DNA of 64,000 nt from positions 434,001 through 498,000 of the forward strand of contig JAFKAC010000006.1 in NCBI GenBank assembly GCA_025766275.1, written 5' to 3'. Position 1 is the first letter of the stretch, and every line of letters starts with the position of its first letter. Made by a program: the position numbers and the translations under genes. Shown here piece after piece: positions 35,585-47,700 of the stretch. Under the pieces are notes generated by a model. That model searched no databases. It was not told the DNA's origin and saw only the letters and a program-made list of their open reading frames with translations. The DNA is from Lactarius indigo (taxonomy: Eukaryota; Basidiomycota; Agaricomycetes; Russulales; Russulaceae).

Positions 35585-36910
35585 ATGGCGACGAAAAACG
35601 GGCTCTCTTATCCAAAGAAGCGAAATTCAAAGGAGTCAAAACATGTCCTCGTCATTCATGGTGGTGCAGGGACCATACTTCGCGAGAAATCTCCACCTGA
35701 ACAGCAGGCGCGCTACCATGCTGGGCTACGTGCGGCGCTACAGGCTGGGAATGCAATCCTGAGCACAGGCGGCGAGGCGATGGACGCCGTCGTCGCAGCC
35801 GTCAGCGTCATGGAAGGTCAGTGGCATTCGTCAACAACTCGAAGCTAAAGCCAATCCCTGATCTGTTGTATAATTATCAGACAATCCACTCTTCAACTCA
35901 GGCAAAGGCGCAGTATTCAACTCGGCCGGCTTCGTGCGTGCCCTTCTCTTTGATATGGGTTCGCACGATAACCTACGGCCACGCAGAACGAACTCGAAGT
36001 CTCACTGGCGCTCTCCTCTCCGCCCGCGTCTCACCCCCACATCCCGCCCTCGCGCCGGACACTCGCGCTGACTCTCCTCACACGAACGCGCAACCCGTCG
36101 CAACTCGCACGGGCGCTGTACCTCTCCCCCGCTGCCACACCCCACCCATTCATCTCTGGTGCCCCAGGCAGAGGACCTCGGCGGCCTTCCGCTCGTCGAC
36201 AACTCGTACTTCTACACTCTCGCACGTTGGCGGGAGCACCGGCGTGGATTGGGGTTGCCAGAAGACGAGAGGGAGGGAGATGAGGAAAAGCTGCTAGACA
36301 TGATGCCGAAGGGCACCGTTGGCGCCGTCGCACTCGACGTGCGTGGGTGCATCGCAGTGTGTACATCCACCGGTGGGACGTACCAACAAGCTCCCTGGTC
36401 GCATTGGCGACACACCTCACAATGGGGCGGGCTTCTGGGCGGAGGAGTGGACAGTGCAACGTCCATGGTGGGCGCCCCGCTGGTGGCGGAGCAAGGTACG
36501 CGCCTGTTGGAGTGAGTGGAACAGGTGATGGCGACGTGCGTCTAATTCCCCGCAACTTGACGACGGTTACCAGTTGAGAGTAATTGTCCTGATGTGTTTC
36601 TCCTCGACCAGTACTTTATCCGCCAGAATACTACGGCAACGCTGGCACTGCCGGGTTCAATATCTTGGCGAGCCTCTGGACAAGGCGGCACGGTGGGTTG
36701 TCGAAGCGCTGGACAAGGAGCATGGAGCTGGGGGTGTAATCGCACTCGACAATGAAGGCAATGGTAAGCAACTTGTCGCTAGATTGAAGTGACTTGCTGA
36801 TCGATGAGGCAGTCGCGACACCCCTTAACTGTCCAGGCATGTATCGTGGGTTGGTTCGCGAGGACGGGGAGCTGAAGACGGCTATTTTCGATGACGAGAT
36901 CCTAGAGTGA
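35585..36910 (+). CDS. Threonine-type (Ntn) asparaginase / isoaspartyl peptidase, frame interrupted
   Basis: Exon ends seen: 35585-35816, 35881-35933, a long exon from about 35987 to 36535, 36612-36763 and 36813-36910. Family blocks in order: HVLVIHGGAGTI, GGEAMDAVVAAVSVMEDNPL, FNSGKGAVFNSAG, the autoprocessing site GTVGAVALDVRG (Thr nucleophile), CTSTGGRTNKLPGRIGD, GAGFWAEEW, VSGTGDGD and GMYRGLVRE. The enzyme self-cleaves before the Thr and hydrolyses asparagine or isoaspartyl dipeptides. Four places need one base removed to follow the family: 36162-36165, 36375-36377, 36507-36508 and 36651-36655. Because neighbouring genes show the same kind of one-base gain, I treat these as probable sequence errors, but a recent pseudogene is not excluded. 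Confidence 0.82.
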
Positions 36911-36920
36911 TGCGTGATGC

Positions 36921-37004
36921 GTGACGCCAGTGCGTGACGGACCCGTGACGGTAACAAAACGCGTCAAGAGCGCGGCGCGTGGAGTCGCCGTCAATGCGCG
37001 TCAA
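36921..37004. promoter_or_regulatory. Cluster of GTGACG/CGTCAA motifs with an MluI cell-cycle box
   Basis: Between the asparaginase stop and the helicase start there are three GTGACG copies (36921, 36934, 36945) followed by three CGTCAA copies in opposite sense (36962, 36989, 36999). The first CGTCAA overlaps ACGCGT (36959-36964). ACGCGT is the MBF/MCB site that drives G1/S DNA-repair genes in yeasts; TGACG is an ATF/CREB half-site. Confidence 0.5.
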
Positions 37005-37140
37005 TGTCAACGCTAGTCCGCAATAGACACCATCCGTGATAGACACCGTCTCGTATTTTGGCTTGTGTACGCGAACTCATAGCCTATCTTTTTTCTTATA
37101 AAAAAGCTCTATACGAAACAAAAACAGAAAACCTACGACC

Positions 37141-40100
37141 ATGTTCAGAGGACGCGGTCGTGCTCAGGCTGGCCAGAGCCGCTCATGGAAGCCGCCAGAC
37201 AGTTTCGGACCCCCATCATATCGAGGTACAGTACCTTAATTGGCATTTTATGCCAGTAATGTTCACGCACATATGCCCCTGTCTACAGTACAGCAAAAGT
37301 TCTAGGGCGAAATGCCATGGAAAACTCTGTGGTGGTTCTCTGATTGCCCAGGGTGAACTACGCTACGGCCACGCCACCCAGGGCGACTACGGAGAGATCG
37401 TACAGTGGAAACACTGGTGAGCCTGGAAGCTTTCTGCCCTTTTTCTCTCTCAACAAGATGGGCCCCCCCACAGGGGTTGTGTGACACCCCAGCTGTTGGG
37501 AACGCTCTCCAAGTATGGCGTCGAGCGTATCACTGGTTTCTCAAGCTTGCACGCGGAAGACCAAGCGCGTGTACGCCTAGCGCTTAAGACACGACGCGTA
37601 GCTCCGGCAAACAATACGCACGCTTCGCCTTCCCAGCCGGTCCCGCAACCTTCTCAGCAAACCTCTACCCAAATGCACCCACCCCTACCAAACGAGAAAA
37701 AGCGGAAAGCGGTCACCGTGTCTGATGTGGTGCAGAGCCAGAACGCAGCAGCACCCTCCCCAACGCAAGCTGCTGTCCGCAGGGCTGCCATGGGAGGCGC
37801 GGCTTGGGAGGAAGGTGCCGATGCTGAGGAAGTTGTAGAGCAGCAAGTCGACGAGTTATTCTGCACCTTGTCGTCTAATGTGGTTGGCGTGCAATACTAT
37901 AAAGGTGGGTTTATTATTTTGTTTGGTCCACTATGCCTGGAGCGATGACGCATGACAGGTTTTGTTGACATCGGAGAGCAAGTTCGCTTTGTCAGAGAAC
38001 CTCAGAATAAATATGATCGGCAAGTCAAGAATAGAGTCCTATCGGGATGCGTATCTTACATATGGCGATTAGAAATGCTATCGCAGTGCAAAACATAGGT
38101 CGGACGCAAGTCGGTCACATCCCTCGGCAGACAGCTGCCAAGCTCGCGCCCCTCATTGACTCGGGCCTGATCACAGTCGAGGGCACAATGAACCAGGGAA
38201 ATTGTGAGTCAACGTTAACCTATTTCATACATTTCAAGCTAAAGTCTTTCAGTGCACAAGTTCGATTACTCGTTGTCTGTGTAAGTGGCAAGTGATTGTT
38301 TATCATATATGGCTAAGTGAGCATTTAGTACTTTGAAGATCTACGGAGCTGCCGACAAACGCAATCAAATCGAGCCTTTGCTAACCTGGGCTACTCCGGC
38401 TCGGTCGAGGTCATCAGTTCCAGCTAGTCAGGGGCCAAGCGTTCGCCCGTATGATGCACCGACATCATCCTATACACCATATGATCACTCCAGATACGAC
38501 CCTCGGTCATCCTCTGCGGGGCCCTCTGCCACTCAGATGTCAGAAGCTCTCAAAAAACAAGAAGAAGTTCGCTCGCGCCGCAGAGCTCAAGGAGATGCTC
38601 GCCAATCTCGAGAGAGTTGACGATGAAGGCCGTCGGAGCTCGCTCTTGGATACTTTGTGTTCAACAGATGATGTCTTGGACTTGCCAGAGCATCCTAGTC
38701 CACCCGGGATTGCAAGTGGTGAGCTTCGTGTCGATCTACTGCTGGCATCAGGTCTGTGGGCCACCCTGTCGTACATGTGGGGACATATACGTAATTCGCG
38801 AGTGCGACCATAGAAACAAGCTCTACAGTGGGCCATTGAGCACGAAAACCCCAAACTCCCAACCCAAGAGAAAGATAAACCGGTGCAAGTTCTGGCAGTA
38901 CCGAAAGACGAGTTCCAAGGTGTGTGCACTTTCTAAATCGTGTCGGGGCTCTTATTCAGCACCATGCAGGCTTACTATTATAATGGTACGCATCAGTGCT
39001 GGTTGTGTCTGATTTTATCGTGGCTGATGTGCCTCAGTTGTGACAAAGAGTCCCCAGGAGGATCCCGCCTGTGCTCGGGAGGGGTGCTTTGTGTGGTGAT
39101 AGCATGGGCTTGGTACTCAATTGTCCGATGTTATCACGCATATAGGCCTCACACTTGTCATTCAGGGGAAGACTCTGACGATGATCGCTCTGATTTTGGC
39201 GACGAAGAACGACATCACCTCAGGTTATAGCAATAGCACGCTCATAGGTGTGTCTGCCCTAGTGCATCTCACGCTATCGCTAATTTTCATTGCAGTGGTC
39301 CCGCTCTCTGTGCTTTCTAACTGGGAAAAGCAGATCAATGACCACTGTGTGCCCAACTCCCTGAGTTACGCTATATACTATGGTTCTGGTCGCGATATGT
39401 CCGCAATGGACTTGCAAAAGTATGACGTTGTCGTAACTACATATCAAACCGTCGTTGGTGAAAATAGTAGTTTCGCGGATGAAGCCCCAAACAAGAGGAG
39501 GCGAAAGGAAGCAGGCAGCTTGTTTGCGGTTCAATGGAAGGTTCTTGTCTTCGTCACTTCTGGCCCGTGCATTGTTGATGTCGGCTTCACCACAGCGCGT
39601 CATTTTAGATGAGGGTCACAATATCAGAAACCCCAGGACGAAGATGGCCAAGTCTGTGTGCGCGCTCAACGCTCAGCGGCGTTGGGTATTGACAGGAACG
39701 CCAATAGTAAGCCTAGTACACTGACTCCGACAGATTTAGGCTAACTTCTTTCGTGTAGATCAACTCTCCCCAGGTGAGCATTTGGCTTTGTGTCATCGCA
39801 AGTTAATACTCAATCCCACTAGGACTTGGGCTCCATCCTCACATTCCTCAGAATATGTAACCCTCTTGATAATCCTGACTTTCAGACTCGGTTACTGCTC
39901 CGCCCATTGAAGAATGGCGAACCATCTGGGGCAGAATTACTTCGCGTGAGTGTTATAAAGCGACGAAGGTCTTTCCTACCGTCTAAATATCCGTATAGGC
40001 CATCATGTCACAGATTTGTATTCGACGTACAAAGGAGGTGAGTGGAACGTAAATGGGTTCGAGCTGACATCCCTCAATTGCCTGCGACGTAGATGCAAGA

Positions 40101-42213
40101 TAGCAACGGGAACTTCCTTGTACCATTACCGGGGGTATGTCGAGTTAATACTTGTTTGGCAAAGTAAACAATTTTCATCACGCTCTAGGTGGAAATGACA
40201 GTCGTCCCCGTTACTCTAAATCCTGAGGCCAGGGTACAGAATCGCTCTTAACTGTCGAACTGTTTCTAATCACTGCGTTAGGAACTATACGACATCATCG
40301 AACAATTGTCCAAGGACCGCATTGAAGGTCTCCTGAACCAACCTCAATCCACTTCTGTACGGTGGATGTTATTTCTATGTTGTTGCGGCTGCTTACATGT
40401 TGTCAGTTCTCAACCAACGCCCTAAGCATGCTTACTCGCCTACGCCAGCTAGCACTTCACCCTGGCCTAATCCCAAGTGATTATGTAGAACAACTGCGAC
40501 GCACGGAGGAAGACAATAATGATCAAACGGTGCAACTAACTCCAGAGGAGAAGGCGCGCGTACAAAGGCTGCTCTCGCAAGCGATTGAGGACGAAGAAGA
40601 ATGTCCTATCTGTTTTGGTGTACTTAGTGATCCTCGAATCACCGCTTGCTCGCACTGGTTCTGCTTAACCTGGTGAGTCGAGGTGATTTCAGATGGTGCA
40701 AACGTAAGGTCAACTGGAATTAGTATTACGGAGGTCATTTCTCGCGACGCCAGGTGTCCTATGGATCGTCGCGCCATCGGCATGGGTGATCTCATAGAAC
40801 CTCCTCCACCAACCGAGTTAACACAAGCACCTGTCCGCGAGGAAGAGGAGGATTTAGACGAAGCGGCCACCACCCTGCGCTCAGGGTCTTCTGCAAAGAT
40901 AGAACAGTTGACGCACCTCTTGAGACTGACACCCGCGAAGGAAAAGTCTCTGGTCTTCTCTCAGTTCACCAGTTTTCTGGATAAAGTACGTCCGCTGTCT
41001 CAGCGCCATCGTATGACTCACTCACTATTAACGGCTTGTTCGAAAAGATAGCAGAAGGCCTTGATAAAGAGGGGTCAATATGTCATTGTGGCTTGGTCTT
41101 CCGCGATTCACTCACACTATCCCCTTACAGAATCCCATATGTCCGATTCGACGGTACGATGTCTGCGAGGCGACGACAAGAAACGATAGAGGCATTTTGT
41201 GTCCCGATTGAAGATTCTACAGGAGATATTGGAAATGTTGACTCCACTCCAGTTGCTTCAGCATCTGCGGTACAGTCGACGAGACGTAGCGTGCGGTCCT
41301 CACATCGCAGAGGGGCTGAAGCCGTGGATGGCGAACAAGAAGCCAGGGCTATAATTATCAGCGACGACGATGTGTTCGTTCCGCAGGTGGACGTCATCAG
41401 GCGACGACGACGACGACGACGACGGTGCTCCCACGTGGAATAAAAAGGGCAAGCGTAAGGCTAAAGGAAAGCGCAGGGCCACGGCTCAGACGCTTTTAGA
41501 CGATGACATTGCTTCATTCCGAGCGCCCATTGCTAATGGGGTCAACCCTAAAGTCATGCTCATCTCATTGAAAGCCGGCGCGCTTGGGCTTAATCTAACA
41601 GTTGCAAACAATGTCTATCTGTGAGTGCTTCCATGGATTGATGGCACAGGGTTACGCTAACCTTTGAGTGACTAGTATGGATCCGTGAGTTTAGGAGTAG
41701 CACTGAGATACCCCAGCTAATCTCTTCTACGCCAGCTGGTGGCAGGAAGGCATTGAGAGCCAGGCTATCGATAGGTGCAATAGGTAAGAATACAACAGCT
41801 CCGTCATGGGTGGTCCGATGCAAGCGCCTTTTAGGATTGGTCAGAAAAGAAAAGTTCACGTCTACCAGCTCATTGCTGAGAACACCGTCGAAGCAAAGGT
41901 CAGCACCACATGCTTTTACATCTGTATTAAGCCATCCTCCTCATCGATGAACCGTCTCTAGGTGTTGGACATTCAAGAGAGGAAAAAGAAGCTGATCACA
42001 GAGGTGACGATGGATCGGCGTCATAGCTGTCAACGTCGCATTGACCCCACTCCGTAGGCATTTTCGGGTATGAAAAGAAAGGAAACACCACGTCAAAAGA
42101 AAGAGGCGAGGTTGCAAGGTTTGATAGTCTTCTCTTCCGTCCAAGGCACTCCTGACACATGTCGTGTAGACCTTATCGAAATCTTTGGCTTACGGAGACA
42201 GACTGTCGGTTAA
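37141..42213 (+). CDS. RAD5/HLTF-like SNF2 translocase with PARP-type zinc finger
   Basis: First exons: 37141-37225, 37289-37416, 37474-37904, 37959-38019, 38073-38203, 38253-38280, 38329 onward. Order: Arg/Gly-rich start; a PARP-type zinc finger ([40 protein letters not shown]); a disordered linker; HIRAN ([47 protein letters not shown]); SNF2 motif [14 protein letters not shown] (split by an intron); motif [19 protein letters not shown]; a C3HC4 RING ([26 protein letters not shown]); helicase C ([57 protein letters not shown]). HLTF/Rad5 proteins remodel stalled forks and polyubiquitinate PCNA. The helicase C half carries an insert of about 100 residues with an acidic run. A GC..AG intron starts at 38020. 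Extra bases at 37210-37214, 38552-38557, 38741-38744 and 38889 break frames. Confidence 0.9.
41402..41424 (+). repeat. (CGA)n microsatellite inside the helicase gene
   Basis: About seven and a half copies of CGA. In the frame that rejoins the helicase C domain it encodes a run of seven Asp residues within the acidic/basic insert; in the preceding frame it reads as poly-Arg. The frame changes at about this place. Confidence 0.8.
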
Positions 42214-42551
42214 ACTGAGCTTTTGCTCCCGGTCTTGCACGACGATACGTCCGACACCTTTACTTGTACTGTGCATACTGAAAAACTCGTAGCCCAATCG
42301 TAAAATTACGACATAATACTCCCCACCAACAACATACATGTAAAGCCTTTAATAACGTATTGCATTTGCTCCAAGTTTCTTGTCATGATGAGACACGCGC
42401 CGTTGAACCGGGTGATCTGTAAATGCAAGGTTCTGCAAAGCACGGCGGTTGGTTGTTGACGAAAAGCTCAGTATAATTTATGACAATCGCAAATGACACT
42501 CAGTGTTCCGCAGCCTACATTAACTCGAGATGTAATCACGTCGTCTGCACA
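42214..42551. other. Gap between convergent helicase and dynamitin genes
   Basis: 338 bp, AT-richer than its flanks, holding two convergent 3' ends. No feature recognised. Confidence 0.4.
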
Positions 42552-44004
42552 CTACCCACCAAGTTTGTCCAATCGGGTTGTCAGTGCGTCTATCCGCTCC
42601 TCTAAACCAGCTACGTTCCCTTTCACGACGCGCCCATTCTCGGAGAGGCTCCCAGTCAACGCCTTCGATGGCCTGAGTTAGAGCGTCAAGCGCTTCACGC
42701 GACTGACGTTGCTCCTCCTCCAAAGCGGACAATGCGTTAGCGAAATTGTGCCGCCGAGGCGTGCAGAGTCGCGAGCGTGCGCAAGCGCGCGAGGATGTGG
42801 GGGATCTGCGGAAGCGCGGGAACAAGACGGGATAGAGCCGGCGCAAGCTGTTCCTGAAGAGATGCGGGGAGGGCAGCGGGCAGTGTTCGTCGAACCATCG
42901 TTCTCTGCGGTGGCGCCGCGTCTGTGTTGTTGGTTCGCGGCCGCGAGTCGATCGAGATCGGAGAGGAGCAACTTGAGACGGCGCGAAATGTTATCTAGGT
43001 GTCGAGGTTGTGCGAGCACGGTCAGCTGCGTGTTGAGTCTGGTGAGAAGCGGCAGAAGGGGTGTCGGCATGGCCGAGCTCTACACGGGTGTCACTTGCAC
43101 GGTACATTTCATGAGACTGAGAGGAATAGACTCACTTCGTCAAGCGACGTGCTAGCTGAGCCGATGAGTTTTTCCAAATCTCCGACGCGTCGGTCCATCC
43201 CTGCGATATCCTTGGCGGTCTCCAGTGTCTTGTGTGAGGCCTTCGCTTCCTCACCATCCGCGGTCGCGTTCTTGTCAGGAGTCGTCTCCGCCACCTGGTC
43301 GGCCAGGGGCGGATCTCGCAGTACGTCTTGGACGAGCCGCGCTCGTCCTTCGTGTCCCGTAGAGAATTTAGGCCAGTCTGGCCTTGACATCGACGAGACC
43401 CTTGAGGAGGTCCCCCGGGTCGACCTGGCCCTGCTCACGGTCACGAATGAGAAGTGGACTTGCGGGATCGGCAAGTTCGGACTCCAGAGAGGTGAGCTCA
43501 GATTGTAGCAATTTTAGGCGGAGAGCAAGAGAGGGCGGGTGCGTCGGGGTTGGCGATGGCGTACGTGAAGGAGGGTACTTGTACAGAGATCGTTCGCGTG
43601 TTCCTACGGCGACGGGTAAGTCAGAGGCAAGTAGTGGGGGAAGCTACAGACGCTTGCGCTCTGCGCGCCGAAATCGTCTGCTAGCCTCGGTAGGATCAAC
43701 AAGGCTGCTCTCGTCAATTCCTTCTGCCGCACTATGTTCGGCTACCTTGCGAGACCGCGACGGAACCCCTTCGTCGTCGCTTGAATCGTTATTCTGTTCG
43801 CGATGTCATCCTAACGAGTTGTTCCAGAGGTGATCAGAAACTCACGTCATCTCGAACGGACTGAAAAGTGTCTTCGGTTTCGTAGACGTCTTTCCCAGAG
43901 GAGTCCTGCAGCGCCGACGACGACACAACCTATACAGTCGGCGAGCTCGACAAAAAAGAAACACGCACGATGTCTGGCAAATTCGAATATTTATGCGCAC
44001 TCAT
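42552..44004 (-). CDS. DCTN2: Dynactin subunit 2 (dynamitin, p50/JNM1), frame interrupted
   Basis: The start MSAHKYSNLPDI is followed by a 39-nt intron and KDVYETEDTFQSVRDD, the dynamitin N-terminal signature. Further blocks: SSLVDPTEASRRFRRAERKR, the coiled-coil LALRLKLLQSELTSLESEL, AKFSTGHEGRARLVQDVL, DIAGMDRRVGDLEKLIGSAS, LTRLNTQLTVLAQPRHLDNI, SRRLKLLLSDLDRLAAAN, and the C-terminal heptads GLEERIDALTTRLDKLGG. Dynamitin holds the dynactin shoulder together and is needed for dynein-driven nuclear movement along hyphae. Several one-base excesses interrupt the frame (for example the TTTA at 43367-43370 and others near 42650, 42745 and 42935), and one exon join near 43835 could not be settled. 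The conserved heptads on both sides of each break argue for sequence error. Confidence 0.85.
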
Positions 44005-44475
44005 AGGCGATCGCAAGTGTGATGCGCAAGAGAAGGTGAGGTGAGGTGAAATGTGGGCGCGGGAGATGGGCAACGCGAAGTCGGGTTGGTAAAAGTGCGC
44101 CGGATTGTGAGATGAGGATCGACGCGAATGAGGGGCGAGTTGGCGTTCACGCGAGGTTATCAGGCGGATCGTTTTCAAGAACAGACGATGGGTGATACTG
44201 TACTTCATTCAAGACGCGAGAACCAGGGGGTTATGTACACGGTAGACGGGACACAGTATACAGGTGAAGTACAATAGGCAGGCAGACACAAAAGTACGAC
44301 AGCGTGAATACAACCATTGGAGTCGTCAATGCAAGCGCCAATGCCCAAAATTCGGGTCGAGCGCACCGAGCGTTGACGGTTGGTTTAGCGTCTTTGCCAC
44401 ATAACGTATGCGTCGTCGATGTGATCAAGCTCAAGACGCACGCGACTACCAAATATGCGAACAAAAAAAATCTCC
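44005..44475. other. Gap between dynamitin promoter and tRNA
   Basis: The part next to 44004 should be the dynamitin promoter, with GAGGTGA-like short repeats at 44031-44048. Nothing else was seen up to the tRNA terminator. Confidence 0.4.
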
Positions 44476-44481
44476 AAAAAA
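44476..44481 (-). terminator. RNA polymerase III terminator of tRNA-Ser
   Basis: A run of six T on the minus strand begins a few bases after the tRNA 3' end; a second, longer T run (44462-44470) lies just beyond as backup. Confidence 0.8.
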
Positions 44482-44483
44482 GT

Positions 44484-44577
44484 CGTCACCTGAGCGATTC
44501 GAACACTCGCGGGCAAAGCCCAACCGCTTAATCTGCGTATTAGCAGGCGATCCCGTTAACCACTCCGGCAAAGTGAC
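44484..44577 (-). tRNA. tRNA-Ser(GCU) with a 12-nt intron
   Basis: The minus strand folds as a class II tRNA. Acceptor stem GTCACTT pairs with AGGTGAC; the D arm is CCG..CGG; the anticodon stem ATCGC pairs with GCGGT; the anticodon loop CTGCTA + A gives anticodon GCT. The long variable arm has the stem GGGC/GCCC, and the T arm is GAGTG-TTCGAAT-CGCTC with the B-box GTTCGAATC. A 12-nt intron (ATACGCAGATTA) sits after position 37, the standard place, and its GCAG can pair with CTGC of the anticodon loop. Length 94 nt, 82 after splicing. The long variable arm and anticodon both indicate serine. Confidence 0.93.
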
Positions 44578-44770
44578 ATGGCTTATCTGCTCGCTATAAA
44601 ATATACGACGGGTCAACGCCGTGTGACTAGGCGCAGAGACATGCAAGATAAACTCTATTTACTGCATTCTACCATATGGCCGACTCGCACATCGCAATGT
44701 ACTTGCGTGTACAGCTTGTGATGTGAAAGGTCGCACCTGCGCTTAGTTGTACACATGAAACGATGACCTG

Positions 44771-47700
44771 TCAGGGGGATGTAGCGTCGATGGGCCCATC
44801 ATCCTCATCCCCGGCCATTGATGTTCCTTTCTCGAACAAAAATGAAATGGTACCGCCTGGGACATCGTCGATTTCCGGTTCTGACCCCAGACGCGAAACG
44901 TTGTCCAAATCGACAGCGTCTAGAAGAGCCGATATCCGACTCTTCGATGATTCCCCTGAGTGGGCCACTTGTGGTATTTGCGGAGACGGCAATCGGGGGA
45001 GCAGGCCGCAGAGAATCTGATCTTGCACGCGTTCGCTGGCGTCTGGCTTCAAGCAGTTGATATGGGTCCACTCGCCCAGTGCAGCGAGTTCCGCTTTTTT
45101 CTTCTTTAAATACTAATAAACGCGTCACCCGGAATCCGTATATCACACATAAGAGGAGTGCTTACTGCTTTATCCCCTTGTTGAGAGTCAACTGATTTGA
45201 CTTGTGATGCAACAATAAAGCCAGGTGCAGCTCCTGCATTGAGCCTGCTGCTATCATCTATACTTGTATCTACCACAGGCTCGGCATCAACATCGTCTGA
45301 CGTCTCTGCACGATCGCAGAAGCAGTCTAAGAGGTCGTGACTGTGGCAGGCAGGTTTTAGGGTGAATAGTGAAGATATCGCGTAGCTACAGGTGGCTTGT
45401 CAACCTCAATCTCGACTACAAGTCTTGCGTCTCACCTCTTTGGGACTGAATGTGTCTGACTTAGAATCTGACTTCCCTCCAATCAACGCTACAATATAGA
45501 AAAGTTAGCCTGACCCAGCGTGGAAGGATTAAGGGACATACTTCTACTCAGTCCCAACTTGGTGATTTGACGCTGATAGATCTTCTCTAAATTCAATGTA
45601 TCGACGTCAGGTATTGGCCCTCCACAAGTCGATCTGACCCACCATCGATAGTCCCTGTTGTCAGAAAGCGGTATATGTAGACACTTCGCTTCTGCCCGTC
45701 ACTACGGGGAAAGTTGGTCCCGACCACAATCGCAATGACGAATGTTTGTTACGAACCGATGGATACGCGCCATTGACTGAAGGTCGTGGCTAAAGCACTA
45801 GTGTCAGTGAACCTTAACTTAACAAATAAAGCGTCGCACCTTGGATTCCAGTCGGAATCAATGAGACACAGTCTTGAAGCGCCTACAAGGTTGAGTCCGA
45901 CGCCACCCGCTTTAGAGCTGAGGAGAAAGAGAACTAGTGGAAAAATTGTGGTCTAATAGAATTAAGGAGGAAGCTTGTAGACGCACAGCAACGCTCTTGA
46001 GAGGATTTATTGAACGTATTCACGTGCTCGGATCTTTTAGCTGCAGGGCGTCGACCTGGGGATAACAGGGAGTCATCATCATTGCAATCAACAACTATGA
46101 AATACTCACCCGTCCAACCGAAGGTAGCTGTATGATTTTTTCTTGCAGAAAGCTTCCAGGATGTTGAGAGTAGACGTATAGTGAGAAACAACGATACACT
46201 TCTCGTCTGTATGCTGTAGAGCGGAAGGTCAGTGCGTGTAGATGGAGGAATTCCAAGAAAAAAGGAAACGGACTCTTTTAATTGCTCTCAGAAGGTTTGC
46301 AATAGCCGTCAGTTTCCCTGATCCACAACTAGTCAGCTCCTTCATCACCAGGAGTATTCAATTTTGGGCCCACCACTCAGCGAGACGTCTTCAACTCGGG
46401 CGCGCTCAGGAAGAAGTTTCACAGCCTCTTCAACGACCGTGGTTCTCTCGACGCTGTCTTGCCCCTGGCTAATCTTTGCCTTCGCCTTATCTGCAACAGC
46501 CTTGAGAAGGATTAGGGCTGTTGCTTATTTTTGTAAGGATGTTAATTAGTGCGAGTGACTCGGCCGTAGAATGTTCGATGATGTCGTCCAAACGATCGGG
46601 GTTCAGGATCTTAGAAAATATTGACAATTGTAGTGCGGTTGGAGTAACAAAAACGACATATTCGTCTTGTATATACATGAGCAAGTGCCTGGGATATCTC
46701 GGGCACGCTCACATTTGGGTGGCAAGAAGCGTTTCAGGATGCTTGCGTCGCGTCGGAGAACGAAACTGCGAGATATGGCAAGAAGCTAAAGGACAGGGGT
46801 TGGGCTTCACCGACAGAACAGAAGGGTAAAGAAGTACCTGTGCGGAACGACTCTCGCCTAGCTTTGCTTCTTTCTCGGAGCATCCCGGTTCACGGCTACG
46901 GATAATGGGGGTCTCGTAGACACGACGAAAGCTGGAGTATTCATCTACAAGACCATCAGAGAAATGGTCGATTTGGAAAATTTGGTCGAACCCAATAATC
47001 CGGGATTGCAGAAATCAGCCTAGACAGCCGTCGAAGTCAATGTCAACAGACTATTACCGGATTTACTATCATTTACCATTGCGTGGAACTCGCCGAGATC
47101 ATTTTGGATCGGCGTTCCGGAAAGAATTATTCTTCTTGGGGTCTTTAGGACCCCAAACATGGTTGACGTCTTGTTATTGACAGACTTAAGACGGTGGCCT
47201 GCTATTACTTAACAGAGATTCGGCAAATTCGGTTCATGAACTGTGCACCTTCATCTGCGACGATAAGGCCGATGGGTGGGCTGATGTGTGTTATTTTATC
47301 GTGCGATCTGGATTAGTGACAGGGCGTACATGCAATAGACCAAATCGGCGCTTATTAGTGGAGAGTCAGCATGACCCCGAAACTAGCGGCTTCCGGATAA
47401 CTCACACAACGGTGCGTAGTCGCTCATAACCTATGAGAAGGACTTGATGGATTTTTCTATGGTAGTCAACAGCTTGGATAAAACGCATTCGGGAATGGTC
47501 CTAAACTGACGAGTTAACAAACTGTCTGATCGCCGTCTTCCCCTTATCTGCAGTAAGCACACCGACGCGGTCACGCCCCAACCTACCGAGATTAGCACCT
47601 ATACAAATGCGCAGCCCAAAGGAAGCATACCACTTCTGGAACTCGCTCTTCCAATTCTAAAAACGACTGTTTAGGCTAGATCAGTATTTCGCGACCGTAT

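Noticed and set aside
41036..41443. Protein ending in a poly-Arg run
   Set aside because: It is the wrong frame of the CGA microsatellite; the helicase C domain continues in the frame that reads poly-Asp.
32386..46600. Block of true pseudogenes
   Set aside because: The affected genes are unrelated, mostly housekeeping, and conserved on both sides of each break; sequence error explains this better, though it is not proved.
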